In this document: positions 8,429-16,784 of the stretch, one piece after another
How positions within the stretch are numbered: position 1 is the stretch's first letter
Layout: each line of letters starts with the position of its first letter
Source: Marivita sp030148515
GTDB taxonomy: Bacteria > Pseudomonadota > Alphaproteobacteria > Rhodobacterales > Rhodobacteraceae
Direction of reading: 5' to 3'
Assembly (NCBI RefSeq): GCF_048006345.1
Contig: NZ_CP180351.1
Coordinates: 4,154,001-4,218,000, forward strand
DNA length: 64,000 bases
Translations under genes and position numbers: made by a program
Notes under the pieces: generated by a model
What the model was told of the DNA's origin: nothing
The model's input: the letters and a program-made list of their open reading frames with translations, nothing else
Database searches by the model: none

Positions 8429-8674
8429 ATGCAAACCCGTAACAAGGTATTCGAAGACATTTCGCAACTGATGACCAACGCCATGGGTGTGGCTCAGGGC
8501 GCGAAGGAAGAGGCCGAAACCGCGATGAAGTCGATGATCGACCGCTGGCTCGCGGACCGCGATTTCGTCACCCGCGAAGAATTCGACGCCGTGCGCGCGA
8601 TGGCGATGAAAGCGCGCGAGGAGAACGAAATGCTCAAGGCCCGTCTGGACGCGCTGGAAGCAGCCAAGAAGTAA
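8429..8674 (+). CDS. Accessory factor UbiK family protein (YqiC/BMFP)
   Basis: 81 residues, starting at ATG 8429 after a GGAGG site; an in-frame start at 8375 would add an atypical N-terminus. The sequence MQTRNKVFEDISQLMTNAMG, the long amphipathic helix and the C-terminal coiled-coil EFDAVRAMAMKAREENEMLK fit the UbiK/BMFP family. UbiK helps assemble the aerobic ubiquinone-synthesis complex at the membrane in enterobacteria; family members also show membrane-fusion activity in vitro. It ends 3 bp from the convergent AKR-RidA gene. Confidence 0.85.
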   Translation: MQTRNKVFEDISQLMTNAMGVAQGAKEEAETAMKSMIDRWLADRDFVTREEFDAVRAMAMKAREENEMLKARLDALEAAKK

Positions 8675-8677
8675 GTT

Positions 8678-10135
8678 CTAAGATCGGGGCCGGATGATCG
8701 CTTCGGCCTCGATCTCTACTTTGTAGTCGCCGATCAATTGTCCGATCTGAAACAACGTATTGGCCGGTTTGATGTCTGCAAAGATGCGCCCATGCGCCTT
8801 TGAAACTGCCAGCACATCCTCTGCATCGCTCAGGTAAACACGGGTTCGGACCACATCCTCCATCGAAGACCCAAGCGCTGTCAGGGCTGCGCTGATCTTG
8901 TCGAGGATGAAGGTCGTCTGCGCGCCCGCGTCCTTCGGCGCTACAGCGCGGTCCACGCCAGCGGTCGCAGTGGTACCGGACACCATAATGCGGTCGCCGA
9001 CCTGATGCGCTCGGCAATAGCCTGCGATATCTTCCCACTCGCTGCCTGACAGAACACGACGCTCACCGAGACGACCGGGCACCTCTTCAACCGTGACGGC
9101 AAGCGGCATCGTGTCGAGGTGGTGGCTCAGATCTCCGCTGGCGGTCAGGAAGGGCGGCTTGCGATATTCATCGCCGCAATCGCCGGGCAGGGGTGTGGTC
9201 ACTGCAAAGGCGGCATTCAGTCGGGCATGGTCCTCTTCGTCCAGCGCAAACTGGAACAGCTTGAGGTTATCGTCGGTATGCCGCGCTTCGCCCAAACGCG
9301 CGCCGATGATGACCCCGGCCACCGCTTTGTTCTCCAGCACCCAGCGCGTTGCCACGTTGGCAATCGACACGCCGTGCTTGGCTGCCACATCGGCAGCCGC
9401 CTGCAAAACGGTCTGATACGCCTCCCATCCCCCGGCATGGTCAATGAAACGTTTGTATTTCATCTTGCTCCAGTCGGTGATGTCCGCCGGTTCTGGTTTT
9501 CCCAGCCAGCGTTCCGACAGGAACCCGCCCTGCAACGTGCCGTAACACAAGAGCTTCACGCCCCAGTGCGCACATACCTCTGACAAAGGCCCGGTCGCGC
9601 GACGGTCCAAGAGCGAGCAGGGCACCTGGTTGCTGATGATTGGAATGCCATCAGCCAGCGCCAGATGCAGATGTGCCGCGTCGAAATTGGTAAGACCGAT
9701 CTCGCCAATCAGACCCTCCTCGCGCAGCTTTGCCATCTCATGCAGCGCGTCGAGCCAGGCTGGATGTTCGAAACTCCACCAGTGGAATTGCAGCAGATCG
9801 ACCCGGTCCACACCCAGACGGTCCAACCGTTCCTGCACCCCGGCGCGCACCACGTCCGCCGTCATCGGGCCGGGCACAGGGCACCATTTGGTTCCAACGG
9901 TCGCCGTGACGCCACGCTTCAGCAGCGCCCCGGTGATCAATTCCGCCGTCCCGTAGTGATCCGCCATGTCGAAGCTGTCGAATCCGGCATCTGCATAGGC
10001 TGCCAGATGATCCGCGCCCACATCCGGGTCGATGATGTCGCCGTCTTTCTCTATGTCGGCCACCTGCCACAGGCCTACCAACGCGCGGCGGATGGTCAGG
10101 CGGTGGCTCAGGGCGATGGTGTCGGGTTGGGTCAC
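8678..10135 (-). CDS. Aldo/keto reductase fused to a RidA-like domain
   Basis: 485 residues. Residues ~10-335 form an aldo/keto reductase barrel with the full catalytic tetrad: Asp56 and Tyr61 (FDMADHYG), Lys83 (GTKW) and His118 (LLQFHWW). Residues ~345-485 form a RidA/YjgF domain (VVRTRVYLSDAEDV ... VEIEAEAI). In canonical RidA the motif P-A-R-S/T supplies an Arg that binds the substrate carboxylate; here it is PANT with Asn at residue 459, so classical enamine/imine deaminase activity is unlikely. The barrel closely resembles the product of the AKR gene at 10634. The gene is divergent, 127 bp apart, from a cluster encoding that AKR and an ABC importer. Substrate unknown; soluble, NAD(P)H-dependent by family. 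Confidence 0.88.
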   Translation of the reverse strand: MTQPDTIALSHRLTIRRALVGLWQVADIEKDGDIIDPDVGADHLAAYADAGFDSFDMADHYGTAELITGALLKRGVTATVGTKWCPVPGPMTADVVRAGVQERLDRLGVDRVDLLQFHWWSFEHPAWLDALHEMAKLREEGLIGEIGLTNFDAAHLHLALADGIPIISNQVPCSLLDRRATGPLSEVCAHWGVKLLCYGTLQGGFLSERWLGKPEPADITDWSKMKYKRFIDHAGGWEAYQTVLQAAADVAAKHGVSIANVATRWVLENKAVAGVIIGARLGEARHTDDNLKLFQFALDEEDHARLNAAFAVTTPLPGDCGDEYRKPPFLTASGDLSHHLDTMPLAVTVEEVPGRLGERRVLSGSEWEDIAGYCRAHQVGDRIMVSGTTATAGVDRAVAPKDAGAQTTFILDKISAALTALGSSMEDVVRTRVYLSDAEDVLAVSKAHGRIFADIKPANTLFQIGQLIGDYKVEIEAEAIIRPRS

Positions 10136-10207
10136 GGCGCGTCCTTTCGGCTATCGCCCCATGAGTTGCCGCCCCGAACCCGTTTGACAACCCCGAAAGA
10201 TCCCAGC

Positions 10208-10219
10208 AACCATATGGTT
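10208..10219. promoter_or_regulatory. 12-bp palindrome in the divergent AKR promoter region
   Basis: AACCATATGGTT is a perfect palindrome followed by AACAA, roughly midway between the divergent starts at 10135 and 10263. It could be an operator shared by both arms of the cassette. No regulator gene is adjacent, and the short length leaves chance as a fair alternative. Confidence 0.25.
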
Positions 10220-10262
10220 AACAACAGGGAACAACCGCGCGGAACCGCGCATTCGGGGAACG

Positions 10263-10637
10263 ATGAGCGCGGCGCAGGACGCGGACGAATTTTGGCTCTA
10301 CGACCTGCGCGTGGAAACCGTCGTGGGAGATCGCACATCCGTCTGCCGCCATGTCGAAGGCGAAAGCTTCCGCGTCGAAGGCGAATTGCTGGTCTTCGAC
10401 AACCAGCAAAAAGTTTCGATGTATGCGCTTGCGGCACTCTTGCCTCTGCTTCCCGCTAAGCAACGTCCGACCTCACCCAACGACTGGATGTCCACCGATG
10501 CCGAAATCGCCTGCCCCGACCCGAATTGCGGCGGGCGGTTCCGGGTGACACGCATTGGCAAGCGGAGCTTCCGCCATTCCGAAACCACCGGCCTGCCGGA
10601 GCAGCGCGGCACACCCTATTGGAAAGAGCAGACATGA
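10263..10637 (+). CDS. TIGR04076-like protein
   Basis: 124 residues. The arrangement C-x-H followed by G-x-x-F (SVCRHVEGESFRVEG), a central ALAALLPLLP helix and a late CPDPNCGGRFRVTRIG matches the short TIGR04076 family as I recall it, which often lies beside oxidoreductase genes. Three Cys and one His in two clusters could bind a metal, but this is inferred. The stop codon overlaps the ATG of the following aldo/keto reductase, so the two are translationally coupled. Biochemical role unknown. Confidence 0.7.
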   Translation: MSAAQDADEFWLYDLRVETVVGDRTSVCRHVEGESFRVEGELLVFDNQQKVSMYALAALLPLLPAKQRPTSPNDWMSTDAEIACPDPNCGGRFRVTRIGKRSFRHSETTGLPEQRGTPYWKEQT

Positions 10638-11713
10638 GCGTTGAAACCATCGCCCTGCGCCCCGGTCACACCATCAGTCGCGTCATTCGCGGTGGCTGGC
10701 AATTGGCGGGGGATCACGGTCCGGTGGACCGCGCACAGGCGATCCGCGACATGGAGGCCTTTGTCGATGCCGGTCTCTTCACCTTTGACTGCGCCGACAT
10801 CTATACCGGCGTCGAAGAGATGATCGGCGACTTCATCGCGGATCTGCGGGCGCGGCGCGGTACGTCGGTGGCGGACCGCGTCTGCGTGCACACCAAACTG
10901 GTGCCGGACCTGACGCGCCTTGGTGACCTGCGGCCAGACGAGGTGACGGCCATCGTCGACCGCTCGCTCCAACGCCTGAAGATCGACCAACTCGATCTCG
11001 TGCAATTCTTCTGGTGGGACCTCACGATCGGCAACGCGGTCGAGGCGCTCGATGTGCTGAAAGACCTGCGCAAAGAAGGCAAGATCAAGAACCTCGGCAC
11101 CACCAACTGGGACCGGCAGGCGATGCAGCCTTTTGTCGACGCGGGCTTCGATATCGCTTCGGCGCAGGTGCAGTACTCCGTCCTTGACCGCCGCCCGGCG
11201 AACGGGCTGTCCGACTGGGCCGCGCAGAATGACCTGATGCTGATCTGCTACGGCACCTTGGCCGGTGGTTTCATCACCGAAAAATGGCTGGGCGAACCCG
11301 ACCCCGGTTTCCAGTTCGAAAACCGCAGCCTGATCAAGTACCGCCTCATCATCGAAGAATTCGGCCCTTGGGACAGATTTCAGGATCTGCTCAGGGCGCT
11401 GAAATCCGTCGGGGACAAACATGGTGTTTCGCTGTCTGCCGTCGCCACGCGTTGGGTGCTGGACCAGCCGCAGGTCGCTGCCGGGATTGTCGGCGCGCGC
11501 TATGCGCGGCACCTGCCGCAGACACTCCAGACCTTTGCCTTCGCGCTGGACGCCGAGGATCACGCGACATTGAACGCGGTGCTGGACCAGGCGGACGGTC
11601 CCAAGGGCGATGTCTATTCGCTCGAACGCGACCGTAGCGGTCGGCATGGCCGAATCATGAAATACAACCTGAACACCAACCCGAACGATGCGGTCCATGG
11701 CGCCAATGGCTGA
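10634..11713 (+). CDS. Aldo/keto reductase with atypical catalytic site
   Basis: 359 residues from the ATG at 10634 (MSVETIALRPGHTISRVIRG), which overlaps the previous stop. The barrel carries Asp52 and Tyr57 (FDCADIYTG) and Lys88 (VHTKLVPD), but the position of the tetrad His is Phe126 (LVQFFWWDL), where the neighbouring AKR-RidA protein has LLQFHWW. Shared stretches such as CYGTLAGGFITEKWLGEP show that the two are paralogues. The C-terminus runs into the ABC-transporter ATPase gene. Soluble, predicted NAD(P)H-binding; the loss of His suggests altered chemistry or specificity, as in other AKR subfamilies that substitute this residue. Confidence 0.85.
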   Translation: MSVETIALRPGHTISRVIRGGWQLAGDHGPVDRAQAIRDMEAFVDAGLFTFDCADIYTGVEEMIGDFIADLRARRGTSVADRVCVHTKLVPDLTRLGDLRPDEVTAIVDRSLQRLKIDQLDLVQFFWWDLTIGNAVEALDVLKDLRKEGKIKNLGTTNWDRQAMQPFVDAGFDIASAQVQYSVLDRRPANGLSDWAAQNDLMLICYGTLAGGFITEKWLGEPDPGFQFENRSLIKYRLIIEEFGPWDRFQDLLRALKSVGDKHGVSLSAVATRWVLDQPQVAAGIVGARYARHLPQTLQTFAFALDAEDHATLNAVLDQADGPKGDVYSLERDRSGRHGRIMKYNLNTNPNDAVHGANG

Positions 11714-12476
11714 CCCGATCCTCAGCATCCGCAACGTCAGCAAGACGTTCGGTGAGTTTCGCGCCGTCAACGATGTGTCTCTCGACATCAAGGCAGGGAC
11801 GATCACTGGACTGATCGGACCCAATGGCGCAGGCAAGACCACGCTCTTCAACGTACTGACCGGGATGCTGAAACCGTCCAGCGGGACTGTCCATCTCGAC
11901 GGTGAGGACGTAACCGGATTTTCCCCCAATGCGCTGTTTAGCCTCGGCCTTGGCCGCACCTTCCAAATCCCACGTCCCTTCGCCAGGATGAGTGTTCTTG
12001 AAAACGTCATGCTCGCCCCGATGGCGCAGGTGGGTGAACGCCTTTGGGGGCCGTTCTTTGGCGCGGCCAAGATGCGCAATCAGGAAACCACCATTCGCAA
12101 ACGCGCGATGGAGGTGCTCGATTTCGTCACCCTCGCCCCATTGGCCGATCAGGCGGCGGGGCAGATCTCTGGCGGTCAGATGAAGCTTCTGGAACTGGCC
12201 CGCATCCTGATGGGCGATCCCAAACTGATCCTGCTGGACGAACCCGCCGCCGGTGTGAACCCAAGCCTGACGCGGACGCTGATCGAAAAGATCGAAGAAT
12301 TGAACCGCGACGGCAAAACCTTTGTCATCATCGAACATGACATGGATTTCGTGATGCAGCATTGCGACCCGGTGATCGCATTGGCCGAAGGGCGCAAGGT
12401 TTTCGAAGGCACCGCTGCTGAAGCTCAGAACAACCCCGTTCTTCTGGACGCCTATCTGGGGGCGCAGGTCGAATGA
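11706..12476 (+). CDS. ABC transporter ATPase, LivG type
   Basis: 256 residues. Walker A GPNGAGKTTLFN, signature ISGGQMKLLELARIL, Walker B LILLDEPAAGVNP and H-loop IIEHDMDFV are all present. The spacing and the GRTFQIPRPF segment identify a LivG-type subunit of the hydrophobic amino acid (HAAT) import family. Start candidates are ATGs at 11688, 11697 and 11706; the last gives MADPILSIRNVSKTF, the usual start, and overlaps the AKR stop. First of five consecutive importer genes. Peripheral to the inner membrane. Confidence 0.92.
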   Translation: MADPILSIRNVSKTFGEFRAVNDVSLDIKAGTITGLIGPNGAGKTTLFNVLTGMLKPSSGTVHLDGEDVTGFSPNALFSLGLGRTFQIPRPFARMSVLENVMLAPMAQVGERLWGPFFGAAKMRNQETTIRKRAMEVLDFVTLAPLADQAAGQISGGQMKLLELARILMGDPKLILLDEPAAGVNPSLTRTLIEKIEELNRDGKTFVIIEHDMDFVMQHCDPVIALAEGRKVFEGTAAEAQNNPVLLDAYLGAQVE

Positions 12477-13198
12477 CGGCGCTGGCGGCAGGAAATGTCG
12501 TCGCGGGATATGTCCCCGACCTGCCGATCCTCAAAGGCGTGTCCGTGACCGCCAAGACCGCCAAGGTAACGGTCATCATCGGACCCAACGGCGCGGGCAA
12601 GTCCACTCTGATCAAGGCGATTGCGGGCCTTGTGCCGGTGTCGGGCGGCACGGTCCATCTGAACGGGGCCGAGATCACCAACCCGCGCCCCGACCGAATG
12701 GGTGCGCTGGGCGTGGCCTATGTTCCGCAATCCGACAACATCTTCCGCTCTTTGACGATCCGCCAGAACCTTGATCTGGTCCTGCGCAATGCCGGGAAAG
12801 ACGCCGCAGCGCGGCGCGAGGCGCTGTTCACCCGTTTCCCGGCCTTGGCTGACAAGCAAACCGAAAAGGCGGGCGCTCTGTCCGGCGGGCAGCGCCAATT
12901 CCTTGCCGTCGCAATGGCGCTCGCCATCGATCCCAAGGTGATCCTGATGGACGAACCGTCTGCCGGGCTTTCCCCCAAAGCGGCGCAAGAGGTGTTGGAA
13001 TACGCCAAGTCGCTGACTGAACAGGGCGTGACGATCTTGCTTGTCGAACAGAACGTCAAACAGGCGCTTCGGATGGCGGACCACTGCTACATCCTTGCCG
13101 ATGGCCGCAATCAGGTCGATGGCGCGGCGCAGGATCTGCTGAACGATCCAGTGGTCGGGCAGATCTACCTTGGCGGCAAACGGGTGACACACGCATGA
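12473..13198 (+). CDS. ABC transporter ATPase, LivF type
   Basis: 241 residues; Walker A GPNGAGKSTLIKA, signature LSGGQRQFLAVAMAL, Walker B VILMDEPSAGLSP. The switch region reads LLVEQNVKQAL, with Gln where other ABC ATPases have His, a normal trait of LivF subunits. It overlaps the LivG gene by 4 bp and the first permease gene by 4 bp. With LivG it would power import through the two permeases encoded next. Confidence 0.92.
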   Translation: MTALAAGNVVAGYVPDLPILKGVSVTAKTAKVTVIIGPNGAGKSTLIKAIAGLVPVSGGTVHLNGAEITNPRPDRMGALGVAYVPQSDNIFRSLTIRQNLDLVLRNAGKDAAARREALFTRFPALADKQTEKAGALSGGQRQFLAVAMALAIDPKVILMDEPSAGLSPKAAQEVLEYAKSLTEQGVTILLVEQNVKQALRMADHCYILADGRNQVDGAAQDLLNDPVVGQIYLGGKRVTHA

Positions 13199-14109
13199 TC
13201 CAGAACCTCGTTGACGGAGTGCTGGTTGGTTCGATCCTGTCGCTGGGCGCGATTGGCCTGACCATGGCGATGCACATGCTGCGCTTTGCCAATTTCTCGC
13301 ATGCCGAACTGCTCTCCATCGGGGCCTATGCCGCTTTGGTCTTCGACGGCCTCTTCGGTGCGATCCACCCCGCACTGGCCGAGGCGATCCCGCCGCTCAG
13401 CCTCACATGGTCGCTGACCCTCGCACTTCTGCTCTCGATGGCGCTGACGGGCCTTTCGGCGGTGGCTGTCGACAAGCTCGTGTTCAAACGCGTCCGCGCC
13501 AAGGGCGGAGAGTTGTCGATGGTCTTCGCGTCCTTCGGCGTCGCCATGATCATCCGCAACATCCTCGGTCTGATCTTCGGTCTAAACCCGAAGCTCTATT
13601 CGCAGGACATCGTCTTCGCCATCGTGGTCAGCCGGGATCCGTTCCTGTTGATCAAGCCGGATCAGGTGTTCACGCTGGTGGCGGCGCTGCTGATCATGTT
13701 CATCCTGCATCTCGTCCTGTCGCGCACGACATTCGGATACTCGCTTCGAGCAGTGGCCGAGAACCCGACTTTGGCTCAGGTCTCTGGCATCAACCTCAGC
13801 CGCATGATCGTGCTGATCTGGCTGATTGGCGGCGGGCTGGCGGCGGCAGCAGGCGTGTTCTATGGCCTGACCAATCAGATCAGCCCGGTGCTGGGCCGCG
13901 ATCTGGTCTTGCCGATCTTCGCGGCCACTATCGTGGGCGGCATCGGCAGCATCTATGGCGCGGTGCTGGGGGGCTTCCTCGTTGGTCTCGCCTCCAACCT
14001 TGCGCTGGTGATCTTGCCCTCGGGTTACAGCCCGGCGGTGCCCTTCCTCATCATCCTTGCCGTACTGATCCTGCGCCCGCATGGCTTGTTCGGGGAAGAG
14101 CGCACATGA
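13195..14109 (+). CDS. ABC transporter permease, LivH type
   Basis: 304 residues with about eight hydrophobic helices. The opening QNLVDGVLVGSILSLGAIGL and the GYSLRAVAENPTLAQVSGIN cytoplasmic loop are typical of LivH-class permeases of HAAT importers. It overlaps both flanking genes by 4 bp. Inner membrane; forms a heterodimer with the next product. Confidence 0.92.
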   Translation: MIQNLVDGVLVGSILSLGAIGLTMAMHMLRFANFSHAELLSIGAYAALVFDGLFGAIHPALAEAIPPLSLTWSLTLALLLSMALTGLSAVAVDKLVFKRVRAKGGELSMVFASFGVAMIIRNILGLIFGLNPKLYSQDIVFAIVVSRDPFLLIKPDQVFTLVAALLIMFILHLVLSRTTFGYSLRAVAENPTLAQVSGINLSRMIVLIWLIGGGLAAAAGVFYGLTNQISPVLGRDLVLPIFAATIVGGIGSIYGAVLGGFLVGLASNLALVILPSGYSPAVPFLIILAVLILRPHGLFGEERT

Positions 14110-15056
14110 TCGGCGTCATTTCCTACCTCGTCTTCTTCGCCACGGTCGCCTCGATCCTGTCGATCGCGGTGCTGGGTCTGAACCTGCAATGGGGCAACAC
14201 CGGCCTTTTCAATGGCGGTGTCGTCGCATTCTTTGGGGCAGGGGCCTATGGCACATTGATCCTAGGCGGGACGCCGCAGGCGGGGCAGCTGGGTGGGTTC
14301 GGCCTGCCTTACCTATTGGCGCTGCTGGGCGGCATGGCCTGCGCCGGGATCGTCGCCTGGATCGTCGGGCTTCTGACCATCCGGCTCAGGCACGATTACC
14401 TTGCCATCGCCACCTTCGGGGTCGCTGTCGCCTTTGAGACCGTGATGCGCAATACAGACGCTCTAGGTGGTGCGCAGGGCATTCGTGGGTTCGAACGCCC
14501 GCTGCGCGATACACTGGGCAACGGGTTCACTTACAACCTCGCCTTTTTCGTCTTTGTCCTGATCTTGCTGATCGCCACCTACCTGTTCCTCGAACGGCTG
14601 ATCCAGTGCCCCTTTGGACGCTTGCTGCGCGCGATCCGAGAGGACGAGACCGCCGCCCAGTCGCTGGGCAAATCGCCGTCGCGTGTCCGCCTCACGTCCT
14701 TTGTTGCAGGATCGGTGATCATGGGTCTTGCCGGTGGACTCTATGCCACGTTTTATGCCTTCATCAGCCCACAAGACGTGCTGCCGATCCTCACCTTCCA
14801 GATCTGGGCGATGCTGATCGTCGGTGGCGCGGGCAACAACAAGGGCGCTGTGATGGGGACCTTCCTGATCTGGGCCGCATGGACCGCCAGCGGTTGGGCC
14901 TTGTCGCGCTTCGCACCGCTGGAGGTGCAACTGTATACCGGGTCGATCCAGTTCGTGCTGATCGGCTTCGTGATCGTGGGGATGCTTCTGTGGCGACCAC
15001 AGGGGCTCTTCCCGGAAAAACTGGTCGTGTCACAATCAGCACGATCCAATAAATGA
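14106..15056 (+). CDS. ABC transporter permease, LivM type
   Basis: 316 residues from the ATG at 14106 (MIGVISYLVFFATVASILSI), overlapping the LivH stop. The LNLQWGNTGLFNGGVVAFFG segment and RAIREDETAAQSLGKSPSRV loop are characteristic of LivM permeases. About nine hydrophobic segments. The C-terminus ends RPQGLFPEKLVVSQSARSNK. It is followed 18 bp later by the binding-protein gene. Confidence 0.92.
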   Translation: MIGVISYLVFFATVASILSIAVLGLNLQWGNTGLFNGGVVAFFGAGAYGTLILGGTPQAGQLGGFGLPYLLALLGGMACAGIVAWIVGLLTIRLRHDYLAIATFGVAVAFETVMRNTDALGGAQGIRGFERPLRDTLGNGFTYNLAFFVFVLILLIATYLFLERLIQCPFGRLLRAIREDETAAQSLGKSPSRVRLTSFVAGSVIMGLAGGLYATFYAFISPQDVLPILTFQIWAMLIVGGAGNNKGAVMGTFLIWAAWTASGWALSRFAPLEVQLYTGSIQFVLIGFVIVGMLLWRPQGLFPEKLVVSQSARSNK

Positions 15057-15074
15057 ACACTAGGGAGATATGGA

Positions 15075-16337
15075 ATGAACGGACTTAAAACTTCGGCTCT
15101 CGCATTGGGCCTTGCTGCCGGGTTTGCCAGCCTTGGCACGGACGCAGCCGCACAGGACTGCACAACCAAGATCGGGGCAGTGCTGCCGACCTCGGTTGAT
15201 TGGGGCAAACCGATTGCTGCCACCGCGCAATATGCGGTGGACATCGCCAACGAAACCGGTGGCGTTGCAGGCTGCCAGATCGAAATGGTGCTGCGCGACA
15301 CGCAGGTCGACCCCAAAGTGGGCGTCGATGCGGCCAAGGCGCTGGTCGATCTGGATGGCGTGCAGCTGCTGCTGGGCGCAGTGTCCTCGGGTGTGTCCAT
15401 GCCCATCCTGACCTCGGTCACGGTGCCCGCCGGTGTCATGCAGATGTCCTGCTGTTCATCCTCGACCGCGTTCACCCGTCTGGCCGAAGAGGGCAAGACC
15501 AACGGTCTTTTCTACCGCACCTTCGCCACTTCTGGCGTGCAGGCCGCTGTCGGTGCCATGGTGGCGCGTGATGCGGGCTACAAGTCGGTGGCCGTGTTCT
15601 ACAAGAACGACGATTGGGGACAGGACATCGGCGGTCTGGTAGCCGACGATCTGAAAGCGCTGGGCATCGACGTTACCGCCTCCATCGCGATCAACGACGG
15701 TCAAGCGTCGTTCCGCGCCGAAGTCACAGAAGCGCTCAAGGGCAATCCCGAGGCGATCTACATGGCGCTTTATCCGAAGGAAGGCACGCAGGTCGTCCGT
15801 GAGTGGATCTCGCTTGGCGGGACGCAGAACATGATCGCGGCCAACGCTCTCAAATCGGACGAGTTCCGCGACAATGTCGGCATGCAGTTCCTCGGCAACT
15901 TCACCGGCACCGACACCGCTTCGCCGCGCACTGAATCTGCGGATGCCTTTGTTGCGGCCTATACAGCAAAGTTCGACGGCCCGCCCAATGGTCCGGGTCT
16001 GGCCAACAGCTATGACGCCACCATGATCGCCCTCATGGCCATGCATGCGGCGGGCAAAGATGCGAAAGGGGCGGATATCGCCGCCAAGATCAGCTCGATC
16101 ACCGATCCGAACGGCACACCGGTCACTGCGGATGCTGCCGGCTTTACATTGGCGAAAGAGGTTCTCGATGGTGGTGGCACCGTGTCTTACCAAGGTGCCA
16201 CGGGCAATGTGCAGTTCGACAAGAACGGTGATGTGTCTGCGCCTGCCGTGACATGGACTTTCTCGGAAGGTGGCATCGAAGAGCAGAAATACATCTCGCT
16301 CACCGAGGTGAACGACTTCATGACGTCGCTGAACTGA
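15075..16337 (+). CDS. Periplasmic substrate-binding protein, type 1 fold (LivK/HAAT family)
   Basis: 420 residues. A Sec signal peptide (MNGLKTSALALGLAAGFASL, cleavage after DAAAQ) precedes a type 1 periplasmic binding fold beginning TKIGAVLPTSVDWGKPIAA. It contains an unusual Cys pair in MQMSCCSSSTAF at the ligand-cleft position where amide-type binders carry Ser/Thr contacts. It lies last in the importer operon, whereas the binding protein is usually first. A strong terminator follows at 16374. The ligand cannot be assigned; association with two aldo/keto reductases and a RidA domain suggests a carbonyl- or amine-bearing small molecule (inference only). Confidence 0.9.
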   Translation: MNGLKTSALALGLAAGFASLGTDAAAQDCTTKIGAVLPTSVDWGKPIAATAQYAVDIANETGGVAGCQIEMVLRDTQVDPKVGVDAAKALVDLDGVQLLLGAVSSGVSMPILTSVTVPAGVMQMSCCSSSTAFTRLAEEGKTNGLFYRTFATSGVQAAVGAMVARDAGYKSVAVFYKNDDWGQDIGGLVADDLKALGIDVTASIAINDGQASFRAEVTEALKGNPEAIYMALYPKEGTQVVREWISLGGTQNMIAANALKSDEFRDNVGMQFLGNFTGTDTASPRTESADAFVAAYTAKFDGPPNGPGLANSYDATMIALMAMHAAGKDAKGADIAAKISSITDPNGTPVTADAAGFTLAKEVLDGGGTVSYQGATGNVQFDKNGDVSAPAVTWTFSEGGIEEQKYISLTEVNDFMTSLN

Positions 16338-16373
16338 CGTCAGTTTCGAATTGGCTTCGCCAATCCGACGGAG

Positions 16374-16402
16374 GGACGATGCGACAACGCATCGTCCTTT
16401 TT
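16374..16402 (+). terminator. Terminator of the ABC-importer operon
   Basis: A 10-bp perfect stem (16374-16383 with 16388-16397, GGACGATGCG type), 4-nt ACAA loop, then TTTTT. It lies 37 bp after the binding-protein stop. Confidence 0.9.
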
Positions 16403-16415
16403 CGTTTCCGAAAAA

Positions 16416-16478
16416 GGGGGGCGCTGCCCCCGTCGCCCCTTGGGCGACTCCCCCGAAGTATTTTTGAACCAGAGAAGC
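16416..16478. repeat. G/C-run intergenic repeat common in Rhodobacteraceae
   Basis: GGGGGGCGCTGCCCCC forms a hairpin, immediately followed by a second one (GTCGCCC at 16432-16438 pairing with 16442-16448). Then comes CCCCCGAAGTATTTTTG and a purine-rich AGAGAAG tail. This arrangement recurs in diverged form at 58299-58343 and recalls an intergenic element I know from many Roseobacter-group genomes. Its role is unknown. Confidence 0.6.
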
Positions 16479-16784
16479 GGCTCAGTGTCGGAGTTCTGAC
16501 CGCATGTGCCCAAATTTTGGACAGCAGCGCTGCCACGCGGAACCTGGGAGCAGAAGCACGCTTTGACGCGTTTTCGCAGCAGTTGCGGCTGTCGCGGCGC
16601 GTTGCACGATTTTTCCGGTGATTTTATCCACAGATTGTGGCACTATTCGCGTCCACAACATCTTGTAGACTTCTCCACAACTTATTGTGCGTGTCATCGA
16701 AAATTCGCTTTACGCGACCTCACTTGCCATGCAGCATATGTTGTAGGGGGACGGAACATCAACGCATCCCCTAGAGCAGGCACC

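Noticed and set aside
10616..12079. 487-codon minus-strand frame across the second AKR and the LivG gene
   Set aside because: Crosses two clear plus-strand genes and has no domain of its own.
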